A stretch of DNA of 64,000 bases, from positions 1 to 64,000 of the forward strand of contig NZ_LMVM01000040.1 in the NCBI RefSeq assembly GCF_002287175.1, written 5' to 3'. How positions within the stretch are numbered: the first letter of the stretch is position 1; each line of letters starts with the position of its first letter. This stretch comes from Methanobacterium bryantii (lineage in GTDB: Archaea; Methanobacteriota; Methanobacteria; Methanobacteriales; Methanobacteriaceae). The translations under genes were made by a program, and so were the position numbers. The notes below the pieces were generated by a model. The model was not told the origin of the DNA, did not search any database, and saw only the letters and a program-made list of their open reading frames with translations. This document shows positions 34,368 through 43,171 of this stretch, in pieces.

Positions 34368-34760
34368 ATTAGTTTTGTTGAAGTTGCTAAAATGGATGAA
34401 GTACCTGAAGGAAGCATGAAACATGTTGAGGAAGGGGATACTGAAATTCTTTTAGTAAATGTTGAGGGAAAAATTTATGCTGTAAGCGACAGGTGTGGCC
34501 ATATGAATGCGAGGCTTTCCATGGGTAGACTGCAGGGGACTACTGTCATATGTCCATTGCATGCGTCTCAATTTGACGTTACCACTGGAAAGAATATTAA
34601 AGAGCCCGTCCTTACATCAATTCCTGGAGAGGAAAAAGTTCCGGCACTCAAGAAATATTCAGAACGTCTGGAAAAAATTATTGCACCTGTAAAAACTTAT
34701 GATCTACCTACCTTCCAGGTAAAAATTGAGGGTGAGAATATACTGGTTAATATTCACTGA
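34368..34760 (+). CDS. Rieske-type [2Fe-2S] ferredoxin
   Basis: About 130 residues. The Rieske ligands are C-G-H (DRCGHMNARLSMG) and C-P-L-H (VICPLHASQFDV). An in-frame ATG exists at 34392, but the seven codons before it read SFVEVAK, the usual start of Rieske ferredoxins (xFVKVAKxxEVPEG). GAGGTGAT ends three bases before the ATT at 34368, so AUU is probably the initiator. These small proteins deliver electrons to oxygenases or oxidoreductases. The next gene encodes a Rieske-containing flavoprotein, which may be a partner. Confidence 0.85.
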   Translation: MSFVEVAKMDEVPEGSMKHVEEGDTEILLVNVEGKIYAVSDRCGHMNARLSMGRLQGTTVICPLHASQFDVTTGKNIKEPVLTSIPGEEKVPALKKYSERLEKIIAPVKTYDLPTFQVKIEGENILVNIH

Positions 34761-35030
34761 ACACTCAATTTAGATAGTTTTAGATGTTAAGGGCTTTAAA
34801 TCAGTAATTATCTAAAATATCGAAAATGACAAGTCTGATAAGTCATGTTAATCTTAATATAAAGTTATACGTCAACATTCAGTATCTTTCATTTTGCAGA
34901 GACTCCATTAAGTTTATAATGAAACATAAAACACTTTAAATCTACCAATATGGCATTATTAGCTTATAAATTTTAATTTATCATTTTTTTAAGGCGTAAA
35001 TTCAGTTTTATTTAAAAAGAAGGAGATAGA

Positions 35031-36542
35031 ATGTCAGATGGAATACCTGGAAAAGCAAAAAGCTTCTGGATAGATAGTACTCCTGAGACTAATTTTTCCA
35101 AACTGGAAAATGGACTTAAAATAGATGTCGCTGTACTTGGCGGGGGTATAGCGGGCCTTACAACTGCAATAATGCTTAAAGAGGCAGGTAAATCAGTTGC
35201 AGTAATTGAAGCGAGGCGTATAGTGGAAGATATAACTGCCACCACTACTGCAAAGATCAGTGCACACGCATTTTTTTACAGCACGATGCTGGATAATTTA
35301 GGCAAAGAAAAGACCCAAATGTTTGCTGAAGCTAATTTAAAAGCTGTAGAATCTGTTTCTAATTTAGTATCTAAATATGGTATAGATTGTGATTTCCACA
35401 GGACTCCTTGTTATATTTACACGGAAGCTGAAGAGGAGGGAGGTATATATAAATCTGAAGCAGAAGTAGCGCATGAGCTTGGACTTCCAGTATCATATGT
35501 TGAAAATATTTCTTTCGCGCCCAATGCAAAAGCAGGCGTAGTCTACCAAAACCAGGCAGAATTTCATCCACGTAAATATCTTCTTGGGCTGTCAAAAGAA
35601 ATAGCAGGCGAAGGAAGTTACATATTTGAAAATACAAGAGTTCTTAAGATAAAAGAAGGGACTCCTTATGAAATTGAAACTAATAACGGCTCCATTAAAG
35701 CAGATAATGTTGTAATGGCCACTCATTTCCCGATATATGATCCAGATAATCTTTACACTCAGTTAAAAATAACAAGGTCATATATAATGGCATATTATGC
35801 TAGAAAAACATTACCTGATGGGATGTACGTGTGTCTCAACCCGTTTCACACATATCGATCAATTCCAACTGATAGAGGTAAAATGATTATGATTGCAGGT
35901 GAACACCAAATTGTTGGGACTCCTATTGATACCAGAAAGTGTTATAATCGGTTAGAAGAATATGCGGAGGATAATTGGGAAATTGAATCGATTGAATATC
36001 ACTGGTCTAATCAGGATAATGCCGCTCCTGACGGACTGCCTATTATTGGAGAAACTTCTAAGCCTGGAGTTTATGTTGCAACTGCTTTTGGAGGTTGGGG
36101 AATGACTCACGCTACGACTGCGGCTTACTTAATTACAGATCTTATAACTGGCAAAGAAAATCATTTAGTAGAGTTATTTGATCCATTACGATTTAAAAAT
36201 TCAAAACCAGTTGTATCTTCTGATGATGAAAAATTAGAAATCTCCAGGAAGTTCCAGAAAAATGAAATACTATGGCCATCAAACAGTGGAGTCCTTGATT
36301 TATCCAGGGATGAGGCTCGTGTGATGGGCAAAGGGAAAGAGAAATTTTCGATATATCTCGATGAAAAAGGGCATATGCATCGTTTACAGGCAGTTTGTAA
36401 CCATAGGGGATGCACTCTAGTTTGGAACACCGCAGAAAAAACATGGGACTGCCCATGTCACGGGTCCCGTTATAATTACTATGGGCGGGTTATACATGGC
36501 CCGGCATTGGTAGACCTTAAAAAATATCCGGAAAATAGATAA
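35031..36542 (+). CDS. FAD-dependent oxidoreductase with C-terminal Rieske domain
   Basis: A 503-residue two-domain protein. Residues ~28-375 form a DadA/glycine-oxidase-like FAD domain with VAVLGGGIAGLTTAIMLKEA (dinucleotide fold, ~30) and PIIGETSKPGVYVATAFGGW near 345. Residues ~440-503 form a Rieske domain with CNHRGC and CPCHGSRYN ligands and ending HGPALVDLKKYP. Family members couple amine or other substrate oxidation to a [2Fe-2S] cluster and occur mostly in bacteria. AGGAGAT precedes the ATG. Substrate unknown. Confidence 0.9.
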   Translation: MSDGIPGKAKSFWIDSTPETNFSKLENGLKIDVAVLGGGIAGLTTAIMLKEAGKSVAVIEARRIVEDITATTTAKISAHAFFYSTMLDNLGKEKTQMFAEANLKAVESVSNLVSKYGIDCDFHRTPCYIYTEAEEEGGIYKSEAEVAHELGLPVSYVENISFAPNAKAGVVYQNQAEFHPRKYLLGLSKEIAGEGSYIFENTRVLKIKEGTPYEIETNNGSIKADNVVMATHFPIYDPDNLYTQLKITRSYIMAYYARKTLPDGMYVCLNPFHTYRSIPTDRGKMIMIAGEHQIVGTPIDTRKCYNRLEEYAEDNWEIESIEYHWSNQDNAAPDGLPIIGETSKPGVYVATAFGGWGMTHATTAAYLITDLITGKENHLVELFDPLRFKNSKPVVSSDDEKLEISRKFQKNEILWPSNSGVLDLSRDEARVMGKGKEKFSIYLDEKGHMHRLQAVCNHRGCTLVWNTAEKTWDCPCHGSRYNYYGRVIHGPALVDLKKYPENR

Positions 36543-36716
36543 ATTAAGTTAATTTAAAAGAATTTTTCATTTTAAGCAGTGTTTTTTAATTCCTGTTCTT
36601 AATTTTATATAACCCTGAAAAGCAGTTCAGATGCGCGATAGGTTTAATTGACAATTTACAAAATAAACAATACCCAGTTAAGGCATAAAACTTTTAAAAT
36701 AAATATCTAGAAAAAT

Positions 36717-37049
36717 CTATTTCTTAAATTCCTCTTTAAACTGATTATAAGCTGTTTTAAAGTCGTTTAATCTTTCTCTAAGTAATTTTTCCTCTTCAAT
36801 AAGCTTTTCTTCAGGTAATTCTGGGTTCATATATTTGGCAATGCCTATTTTCATGATATTTTTAGGGATCTCGTAGTTTATTTCATATTCAAAATTAGAA
36901 GTGAAATTAATATCTATGTATTTCGCCATTTTACTGCTTAAATGGGAGTATTCTTCTTTGCTAATTTCTGCATCTTCCATTTTTACTTGTCGACATATAG
37001 AACCTGAAATTCTATCTATCACCGTTTCATCACTGACTGTTTCTAACAT
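36717..37049 (-). CDS. hypothetical protein with charged coiled-coil C-terminus
   Basis: A 110-residue soluble protein not assigned to a family. ATG 37049 has GGTGAT four bases upstream, which favours it over the in-frame GTG at 37058. The last ~35 residues (PEEKLIEEEKLLRERLNDFK...) are strongly charged and likely helical or coiled coil. A single Cys and no membrane segment are present. Confidence 0.6.
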   Translation of the reverse strand: MLETVSDETVIDRISGSICRQVKMEDAEISKEEYSHLSSKMAKYIDINFTSNFEYEINYEIPKNIMKIGIAKYMNPELPEEKLIEEEKLLRERLNDFKTAYNQFKEEFKK

Positions 37050-37683
37050 TAAAATCACCAGTTCATAATTGGTTTTTGTAACAGATAAACTTTGATAAAA
37101 ACTATTTTTGTTATGGAAATGGGTAAATATCCAACTGTTAAAGGTGATTTAATTGTCAATATGTATTTACAGTAATGTTTAATAAAAACGGCCTGTAGAA
37201 GACTCTAGAAAAAATTAAATTTTTTTTTATTTGGATATATGGATTATATTAAATCTAACAGATATTCCACAAATTTCAGAATTTTTACAAAGCTAAAAAA
37301 CAGTTGATTACAAATTAACTTTAAAAACGATTACGTTGTTTTACCAATTTACCTGAAATCCTTTTTTGCCTCTGAAGATAAGTTCATTATAAAATAGTTT
37401 TTAAATTACAACTTAATTGCAACGGCTTTTTATCAATTTATACTTGAAAATAAACAGTATATTTAATACTAGTTTGATATGTGTATCTATTTGATAATTT
37501 TGGATGTTATCATCATTTATAATATATTAAAGCTTTCAATTATTTTTTATCAGGACATAGGGGCGTGGATTATGGATTTGGATTATAACAGATCATATTA
37601 AAAATCAATTACATAATACAAACCAGAAATATTTTCTCAACTTGGAATATTTAAAATTGAAATATTTTTAAAGGAGGTTTGTT
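37050..37683. other. intergenic region, no gene seen
   Basis: About 630 bases between divergent genes. AT-rich, with a GGAGG for the PEBP gene at its right end (37673-37678) and possible TATA elements near 37500-37520. No further coding frame or strong structure found. Confidence 0.5.
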
Positions 37684-38151
37684 ATGGCATTGAATTTAGG
37701 AGATCTCCACATTAGAAGTCCTGCTTTTGGTTCCCTGGAGCGTATTCCAGAACGTTATGTATATGATGGGGATAATATTTCTCCTCCAGTAGACTGGAGC
37801 GGTGCTCCACCAGACACAAAAGAATTTGCATTAATTTGCCATGATCCAGATGCTCCACTTCCTTATGGATTTACCCATTGGGTTGTATATGGTATACCTG
37901 CAGATATCGCAGGTATTGGTGAAGGTGAAGGAAAAAAGGCCTTCACAGAAGGCACCACGGGATATGGGGAACAGGGGTGGGGAGGTCCAGCTCCGCCTCC
38001 AGGACACGGACCCCATCATTATTACTTCTGGTTATATGCTCTTGACACGGTTCTTAACTTAAAACCGGGATTAACTCGTGAACAGCTGTTAGATGCTATC
38101 GCTGACCATGTCACTGTACAGGCTCGCCTCGTTGGAATTTACGAGTTGTAA
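37684..38151 (+). CDS. YbhB/YbcL family PEBP-like protein
   Basis: A 155-residue phosphatidylethanolamine-binding-protein-like fold. Conserved pieces are DGDNISPPVDWSGAPPDTKE, LICHDPDAPLPYGFTHWVVY (ligand pocket D-P-D-A-P and H), and GPAPPPGHGPHHYYFWLYAL. Length is typical of the bacterial and archaeal branch. A strong GGAGG precedes the ATG. The LVIVD propeller gene starts two bases after its stop, so both are co-translated. Codon usage is somewhat richer in GC than its neighbours, compatible with transfer. Confidence 0.92.
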   Translation: MALNLGDLHIRSPAFGSLERIPERYVYDGDNISPPVDWSGAPPDTKEFALICHDPDAPLPYGFTHWVVYGIPADIAGIGEGEGKKAFTEGTTGYGEQGWGGPAPPPGHGPHHYYFWLYALDTVLNLKPGLTREQLLDAIADHVTVQARLVGIYEL

Positions 38152-38153
38152 AT

Positions 38154-39395
38154 GTGTTTATTAAATGGGATAAAATGAATGAAGAACTTCCTCAAGGATT
38201 TGTGGCAACTAATGTCCAAGCTGTTGGATACAGTGATCTAGATGAGAGACCCGCCTTTAAAATGTCAATAGGGGAACATGATGGGCGGTGGTATCTTTAT
38301 ACTGGGCATTTCTGGCATTCTGGATGGAGTATTATAGATGTTACAGATCCAACAGAGCCTAAATTGGTTAAGTTCATTTCAGGTCCAGAAAATACTTTTA
38401 CTCTTCAAATGGAAGTATCAGATAACATAATGATCACTGCACTGGAGAAGATATTTCCGAACTTTGGAGGAAATCCTAATGAGCCCTTTGATGAAGGTGT
38501 ACTCATATGGGATATCAGTGATCCTGTTAATCCAAGAAAATTAGGGCAATTTCGCACCGGAGGAACTGGTACCCATCGGAATTTTTATTCGGGAGGTAAT
38601 TATGTACATTTAGCGGCAGGAATGCCAGGATATAATGGAAACATTTATGTGATCATTAATATCAATGATCCCGCTCAACCAGTCGAAGATGGAAGGTGGT
38701 GGGTGCCGGGACAGCATACAGCGAGTGGAGAAAAGCCACATAAGCCTTATATATCATTACACGGCCCCCCATATGTAGTGGATAACCGGGCATACTTACC
38801 TTATGGATCGGAGGGCATGATTATACTTGATATCAGTGACGTATCTAAACCTGTGGAAGTAAGCCGTTTGAGTTTTAGTCCACCATTCCACTCGCAGTTC
38901 GGCATACACAGTGTGCTTCCTTTACCTGAAAAAGGGCTTGCATATGTTAATTCGGAGGATACGTCATATGGTAAAGGGCCGTTACACCATGCATCAATTG
39001 TGGATATTTCAGACTTATCAAATCCGATGTTGCTGTCATTGTTTCCTGAACCAATTCCACCTGCAAATGCACTATACCGCGATTTTTTCCAAAAAGGAGG
39101 GTGGTCAGGCCCGCATAACATTAATATATTGCAGCACAACAAGGATGTGCAAAAACAGGGTAAATTATTTTATATTGCCCATTTCAATGCTGGTTTGAGG
39201 GTCTATAATGTCAAAGATCCACGTTTGCCAGTTGAGGTTGGATATTTTATGCCTCCTGAGCCAAGAAAACGTTATGGTCCAATGCCTGAGGGGGAACTGG
39301 TCACACAAACTGAAGATGTACTGGTTGACAGGCGGGGCTTTATTTATATTACAGATAAAAATCAGGGGTTATGGATTTTAAAATATGAAAAATAA
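38154..39395 (+). CDS. LVIVD-repeat beta-propeller protein
   Basis: A 413-residue soluble protein built from about six LVIVD/[DE]ISDPxxP repeats: WSIIDVTDPTEPKLVKF, VLIWDISDPVNPRKLGQF, IYVIININDPAQPVEDG, MIILDISDVSKPVEVSRL, ASIVDISDLSNPMLLSLF and LRVYNVKDPRLPVEVGYF. The repeats form a beta-propeller, usually extracellular with a signal peptide, but none is visible here. Start at GTG 38154 or ATG 38175 (MNEELPQGF) is undecided. It is coupled to the PEBP gene and the pair looks acquired from bacteria. Enzymatic activity is not established for such proteins. Confidence 0.85.
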   Translation: MFIKWDKMNEELPQGFVATNVQAVGYSDLDERPAFKMSIGEHDGRWYLYTGHFWHSGWSIIDVTDPTEPKLVKFISGPENTFTLQMEVSDNIMITALEKIFPNFGGNPNEPFDEGVLIWDISDPVNPRKLGQFRTGGTGTHRNFYSGGNYVHLAAGMPGYNGNIYVIININDPAQPVEDGRWWVPGQHTASGEKPHKPYISLHGPPYVVDNRAYLPYGSEGMIILDISDVSKPVEVSRLSFSPPFHSQFGIHSVLPLPEKGLAYVNSEDTSYGKGPLHHASIVDISDLSNPMLLSLFPEPIPPANALYRDFFQKGGWSGPHNINILQHNKDVQKQGKLFYIAHFNAGLRVYNVKDPRLPVEVGYFMPPEPRKRYGPMPEGELVTQTEDVLVDRRGFIYITDKNQGLWILKYEK

Positions 39396-39434
39396 GTTAT
39401 CTAAAATGTAAAGAATGGATTGGTAAAGGTTTAG

Positions 39435-41219
39435 CTAGTATTCTTCCTCAAAATTGTCAGTAATTAGCCATTCTTCCTCCAGGGCAATAGCTTCTTTAAA
39501 TGATCGTGGGACAAGTGCCTTATAAAGTGGATTGTTAAACAGCATTTTAATATTCCTGTCTAAAATATAAGTTGCACAGAAATCATCTTCTGCTCTCATT
39601 CCTCGCCCATAAGCTTGAATAAGAGTCATAATGGTCTTATAAGCATACCATTTGGGGTCATGTTTCTTCCTGCTGTTTACCTGTTTATCTCCAAGATAAG
39701 GGAATGGTATTTTATAAATCACCTGAAACTGACATTTTTCGTAGGGAAGGTCTACACCTTCACTCATTGATGGGCTTACAAGTACCATTGCTTTATCTGT
39801 TTTTTCGAACTGCTGCAGTTTCATTTCTCTATTTATGTAAGTGTGACCCATTAACCGTGGATCTTTTAGATTAGCCATTATATATTTCTGACATTTATAA
39901 TTATGTGTGTGAATCAACCCTTTTTCATGTTTGTGATGATCCATAATCTTTTTAAGGATTGGAAGTGTTTTAGGTGCTGTGAATTTAATTGATCTCTGGG
40001 ACATGTTCCCGACGGGTTTTATATAAACCGGCCGTCCTGATGCTGGAAAATTACTTTTGATTTTAAGGGGATAGGCCTCTTTATAGTCAATTCCGAGCCA
40101 TTTGCAGAATAAACGGTGATCCAGGATAGTTGCACTCATAAAAAGGCAAATATCTGCATGTTTAAACAGCATATTCTGTGCATATAAATCAATTTTCAAT
40201 GGTTTAAAGGACACTCCACCAGGAGTAGGATCTACAACCCAGTTTTCAGCGTGTTCTTCTAGATTAGTTAAGAGTTCGCGCAGTCTAAAACGGGTACTGA
40301 CTATCCTATCGCCCTTATTTTTGGGAAGTTTTTTAGTATTGATTTCTTTGTAGGCATCATGGAGAATTTCAACGAAAAGTATCCACTCTTCGGGGTCTTC
40401 AAAATTCAGCATTTGAGGAGGTATTGTTTTTTTAATATCCTTTTCAAGACTTTGATTCAGTAAATTAACCTCTAACCTGCGCATGAGTTTATCTTCGATG
40501 TTGTGGGCTTCATCAAGCACCATGAAATTCCTTTTGGGGAAATGCCTTACATAGTTGAGCTCAAGGAGTGCATAATCATAATTCATCAGGGTTATGTCGC
40601 TGTTTGCGGCATCTGCTTTCTGCTGCCAGTAGCTGCATTTGTCCATGGATTTGAAGTAGTATGGAAATCCGCCTGCATCTTCAAATGCAAAATGAGCTTC
40701 ATCACCTTCAGTTTTGGTTACACCAAAGTCACAGGAAAATTTCTGTGATCTGGGGGTTGTCTGGCACATTCCATTATCACAGCTTATCTCTAAATCTCCA
40801 GATTTGCATGAAAAATTGCCTCTTCCTTTAACTAGAGGATAGCTGAATTCATTCGCGTACTGACTTTGGAGCTGTTTTGTCATGGTGAGGATATAAGATG
40901 GTTCATACATCCTTGCAAGTGTGGTTGCTATCGCTGATTTTCCAGTTCCAGTCCCTGCTTCAAGGATTATATATTTGTATCCTTCCTCGATTGCACTATC
41001 AATTTTTGATATTATCTCCAGCTGCCCTTCCCTTGGTTCTTCAAATGGAAAATTATTTAATATTCTATTTTTTACACCGGGATTTTCCAGTTTAAGATTA
41101 GCCATGTGATCTCTTGGAATTCCTGTTGATTTATTTTCCTTTAATTTCTTTGTAGAGCAAATGCATCGCTGTTTTATCATCTTACATTCACTGCAAAAAA
41201 AGCCATTATCCATAATCAT
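39435..41219 (-). CDS. XPD/DinG-type superfamily 2 DNA helicase
   Basis: A 594-residue helicase. It begins with a Cys-rich zinc knuckle (CSECKMIKQRCIC). Walker A is EAGTGTGKSAIATTLAR near 92-108 and the DEAH box is VLDEAHNIEDKLMRR near 235. Between them lie several Cys (FSCKSG, ISCDNGMC, FSCDFG, KCSYWQQ) that fit the XPD-type iron-sulfur domain. The helicase C-terminal domain contains VSPSMSEGVDLPYEKCQF and TLIQAYGRGMRAEDDFC (motifs V and VI). It probably unwinds DNA 5-prime to 3-prime in repair. Stop-side neighbour is convergent; no operon is evident. Confidence 0.92.
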   Translation of the reverse strand: MIMDNGFFCSECKMIKQRCICSTKKLKENKSTGIPRDHMANLKLENPGVKNRILNNFPFEEPREGQLEIISKIDSAIEEGYKYIILEAGTGTGKSAIATTLARMYEPSYILTMTKQLQSQYANEFSYPLVKGRGNFSCKSGDLEISCDNGMCQTTPRSQKFSCDFGVTKTEGDEAHFAFEDAGGFPYYFKSMDKCSYWQQKADAANSDITLMNYDYALLELNYVRHFPKRNFMVLDEAHNIEDKLMRRLEVNLLNQSLEKDIKKTIPPQMLNFEDPEEWILFVEILHDAYKEINTKKLPKNKGDRIVSTRFRLRELLTNLEEHAENWVVDPTPGGVSFKPLKIDLYAQNMLFKHADICLFMSATILDHRLFCKWLGIDYKEAYPLKIKSNFPASGRPVYIKPVGNMSQRSIKFTAPKTLPILKKIMDHHKHEKGLIHTHNYKCQKYIMANLKDPRLMGHTYINREMKLQQFEKTDKAMVLVSPSMSEGVDLPYEKCQFQVIYKIPFPYLGDKQVNSRKKHDPKWYAYKTIMTLIQAYGRGMRAEDDFCATYILDRNIKMLFNNPLYKALVPRSFKEAIALEEEWLITDNFEEEY

Positions 41220-41254
41220 TTATATTTGGGTAATGCTATAAATAGATAAACCGC

Positions 41255-41355
41255 TCGAAAATTCAAAGAATTTTCGGGGCCTGAAAATCAAAGCTGACAA
41301 AGCTTTGTTTTGTTTGCGTCAAAATCTTCGATTTTGGCAGATTTTCGAGGCCTAT
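41255..41355. repeat. nested palindromes between helicase and cbiL
   Basis: CGAAAATTC-AAA-GAATTTTCG (41255-41275 region) is followed by an outer inverted pair GGCCTGAAAATC ... GATTTTCGAGGCC that encloses further small hairpins (CAAAATC-TTC-GATTTTG). They belong to the palindrome family. Confidence 0.65.
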
Positions 41356-41486
41356 TAGTATTATAAAGAAAACCCAGTCTTTATTACTAAAAAGTAAAAT
41401 AACTAACTATAAACAGTTTTTATCTTAAGAAACTGAAATAAAATTGAAAACACGTAGAATAACATTAATTTATCACGAGGCTTAAT

Positions 41487-42188
41487 ATGAAAAAAGGCAA
41501 ATTTATAGGCATAGGTGTAGGGCCTGGAGACCCTGATCTTTTAACAGTTAAGGCGGTAAAGACACTGAATGAAGTTGATGTAATATGCGCGCCTAAATCT
41601 TCAAAATCAAAGCCAAGTGTGGCATTATCAATTATAGATCCAGTTTTAAATGACCGCAAAAGTGAGTATGAAACTTTAGAACCTCTTTTTCCAATGATTG
41701 AAAATAAAAAAGAGCTTCAAAAGTACTGGGCCGATGCCGCACAGGTTATAATTGAGAAATTGAATGAGGGACTGGATGTTGCATTTATAACATTAGGGGA
41801 CCCTTCTGTTTACAGTACTTTCTCTTACGTATTCAAGATAATTGAAGGCATGGACTTTGAAACCATGGTGATTCCAGGTATCACATCGTTTACGGGGTGC
41901 GCAGCAAGTGCAAAAATGCAGCTTGCAGAAAAAGATGAAATCATGGTTATAGTACCAAAGGTAGACGAAAGATTATCCCAGATTATGGCATGTGGAGATA
42001 CATTTGTTATAATGAAAACATCAAGACATTCTGATATGCTTGAAGATATTATAAATCAGGATAAAAGGGATAAAGAAATAATATCGGTTCAAAACTGCAG
42101 CATGAATGATGAGAAGATATTCGATGGTTTTGTAGAGGATAAGAAGTATTTATCAACCACTATTGTTAAATTTAAAAATAAGAAGTAG
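41487..42188 (+). CDS. cbiL: precorrin-2/cobalt-factor-II C20-methyltransferase
   Basis: A 233-residue tetrapyrrole methylase acting in the anaerobic cobalamin pathway. Motifs are GIGVGPGDPDLLTVKAVKTL at the N-terminus (SAM-binding loop), LNEGLDVAFITLGDPSVYST, and VIPGITSFTGCAASA in the second half. GAGGC lies before the ATG. Corrinoids are essential cofactors for methanogenesis. The gene stands alone, with an MsvR-type regulator gene ending 18 bases beyond its stop on the opposite strand. Confidence 0.92.
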   Translation: MKKGKFIGIGVGPGDPDLLTVKAVKTLNEVDVICAPKSSKSKPSVALSIIDPVLNDRKSEYETLEPLFPMIENKKELQKYWADAAQVIIEKLNEGLDVAFITLGDPSVYSTFSYVFKIIEGMDFETMVIPGITSFTGCAASAKMQLAEKDEIMVIVPKVDERLSQIMACGDTFVIMKTSRHSDMLEDIINQDKRDKEIISVQNCSMNDEKIFDGFVEDKKYLSTTIVKFKNKK

Positions 42189-42205
42189 TGTATGATTTCA
42201 CTATT

Positions 42206-43006
42206 TTACGATGTCAAACTTTTATAATGGGGATTTCCAAGTTCCTTTTCTTTTATTACAAAACAGCAGTAGTCATCGCCTTTAGCGTAGCATTTGACTT
42301 CATCAGCGTTAACTTCATGGCCGAAGTGTTTTGAAAAAATCGCTTCCAGTATTCCTGAATCAAATGCACACGCAGATCTTCCAATCTGGGGTAAATCTTC
42401 ACATTCAAAGCAGTCGTAGGCATTTATAACTATGGGTTCCGTACTTTCAATTTTAACCCGCCCTAATTTATTTCTTTCCCAAAATTCTGCAATATTTTTA
42501 ACGAATTCTTCTGTATCTGCCGATTTTAAATCATTATAAACTGTTTCCCCAACTTTTATACCTGCTTGGTGCAGTAAAGGATCTATATTTATGCCTTCTT
42601 TTAATAGGGCAACCCTGATGGTTCGAAACATTAATCTGAAGAATTCAAAGGGATCCTTGTAATCGGAAACTCCTGCAAAGTAATGTTCTGCACCTTCTTC
42701 AAGCTCTTTTATAGAAGATACATCTCCTAGGTGGCGTGATTTAATATAAAATATTTTTCTCCGGCGGTCTTCTGGATCTGGCCTGTAATCAATTATTCCG
42801 TCATCTACCAGGGCTTGAAGATGTTCTGAAACTGTTGATTTGGATTTACCTGTGTGCTCTACAATGCGGTCAAAACTCATTTCACTTTTCTCAAGTAGAG
42901 ATAATATTTGAGCTTTCATAGGGCTTTTAATGACATTTATTCCCTCTTCAGTTGAGAATAGTTTCACGCCCGTGTTTTTCTGTTTCTTCTGATTTTTTTT
43001 AGCCAT
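42206..43006 (-). CDS. msvR: MsvR-type redox regulator (winged helix + V4R domain), copy 1
   Basis: A 266-residue protein. Residues ~15-90 are an ArsR-like winged helix (MKAQILSLLEKSEMSFDRIV..HTGKSKSTVSEHLQALVDDG). Residues ~110-265 are a V4R domain with the Cys-rich end YDCFECEDLPQIGRSACAFD and CYAKGDDYCCFVI, where thiols can sense redox state. MsvR of Methanothermobacter represses the adjacent fpaA-rlp-rub oxidative stress operon. Here the gene is likewise divergent from an fprA-rubrerythrin-rubredoxin group. ATG 43006 is preferred over the TTG two codons upstream. Paralog at 48312. Confidence 0.88.
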   Translation of the reverse strand: MAKKNQKKQKNTGVKLFSTEEGINVIKSPMKAQILSLLEKSEMSFDRIVEHTGKSKSTVSEHLQALVDDGIIDYRPDPEDRRRKIFYIKSRHLGDVSSIKELEEGAEHYFAGVSDYKDPFEFFRLMFRTIRVALLKEGINIDPLLHQAGIKVGETVYNDLKSADTEEFVKNIAEFWERNKLGRVKIESTEPIVINAYDCFECEDLPQIGRSACAFDSGILEAIFSKHFGHEVNADEVKCYAKGDDYCCFVIKEKELGNPHYKSLTS

Positions 43007-43051
43007 TACCAATCACATTTAGTGAATATGATTTTCATTATATATAACTAG

Positions 43052-43112
43052 TTCGGGTATATCAATACGTTCGGGAAAAACCAAACAGAAAAACTTATAT
43101 AGAATTAGTTCG
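43052..43112 (+). promoter_or_regulatory. fprA/msvR divergent promoter with TTCG boxes
   Basis: TTCG occurs at 43052-43055, 43070-43073 (18 bp apart) and 43109-43112. The middle box is embedded in GTTCGGGAAAAACCAAAC followed by a TATA box (ACTTATATAG, 43093-43102). The phrase GTTCGGG-N3-AACCAAAC recurs at 50951-50967 before the rubredoxin fusion. These are candidate MsvR operators. Confidence 0.65.
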
Positions 43113-43171
43113 CATAGTACCATACAGTCAGAATAAAACCAAACTATAATATTAAAACGGAGGACAAAAAT

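Noticed and set aside
41380..41387. TTTATTAC half-site upstream of cbiL
   Set aside because: The partner half-site at the 25-bp spacing is poor, so it is not counted as a fourth operator.
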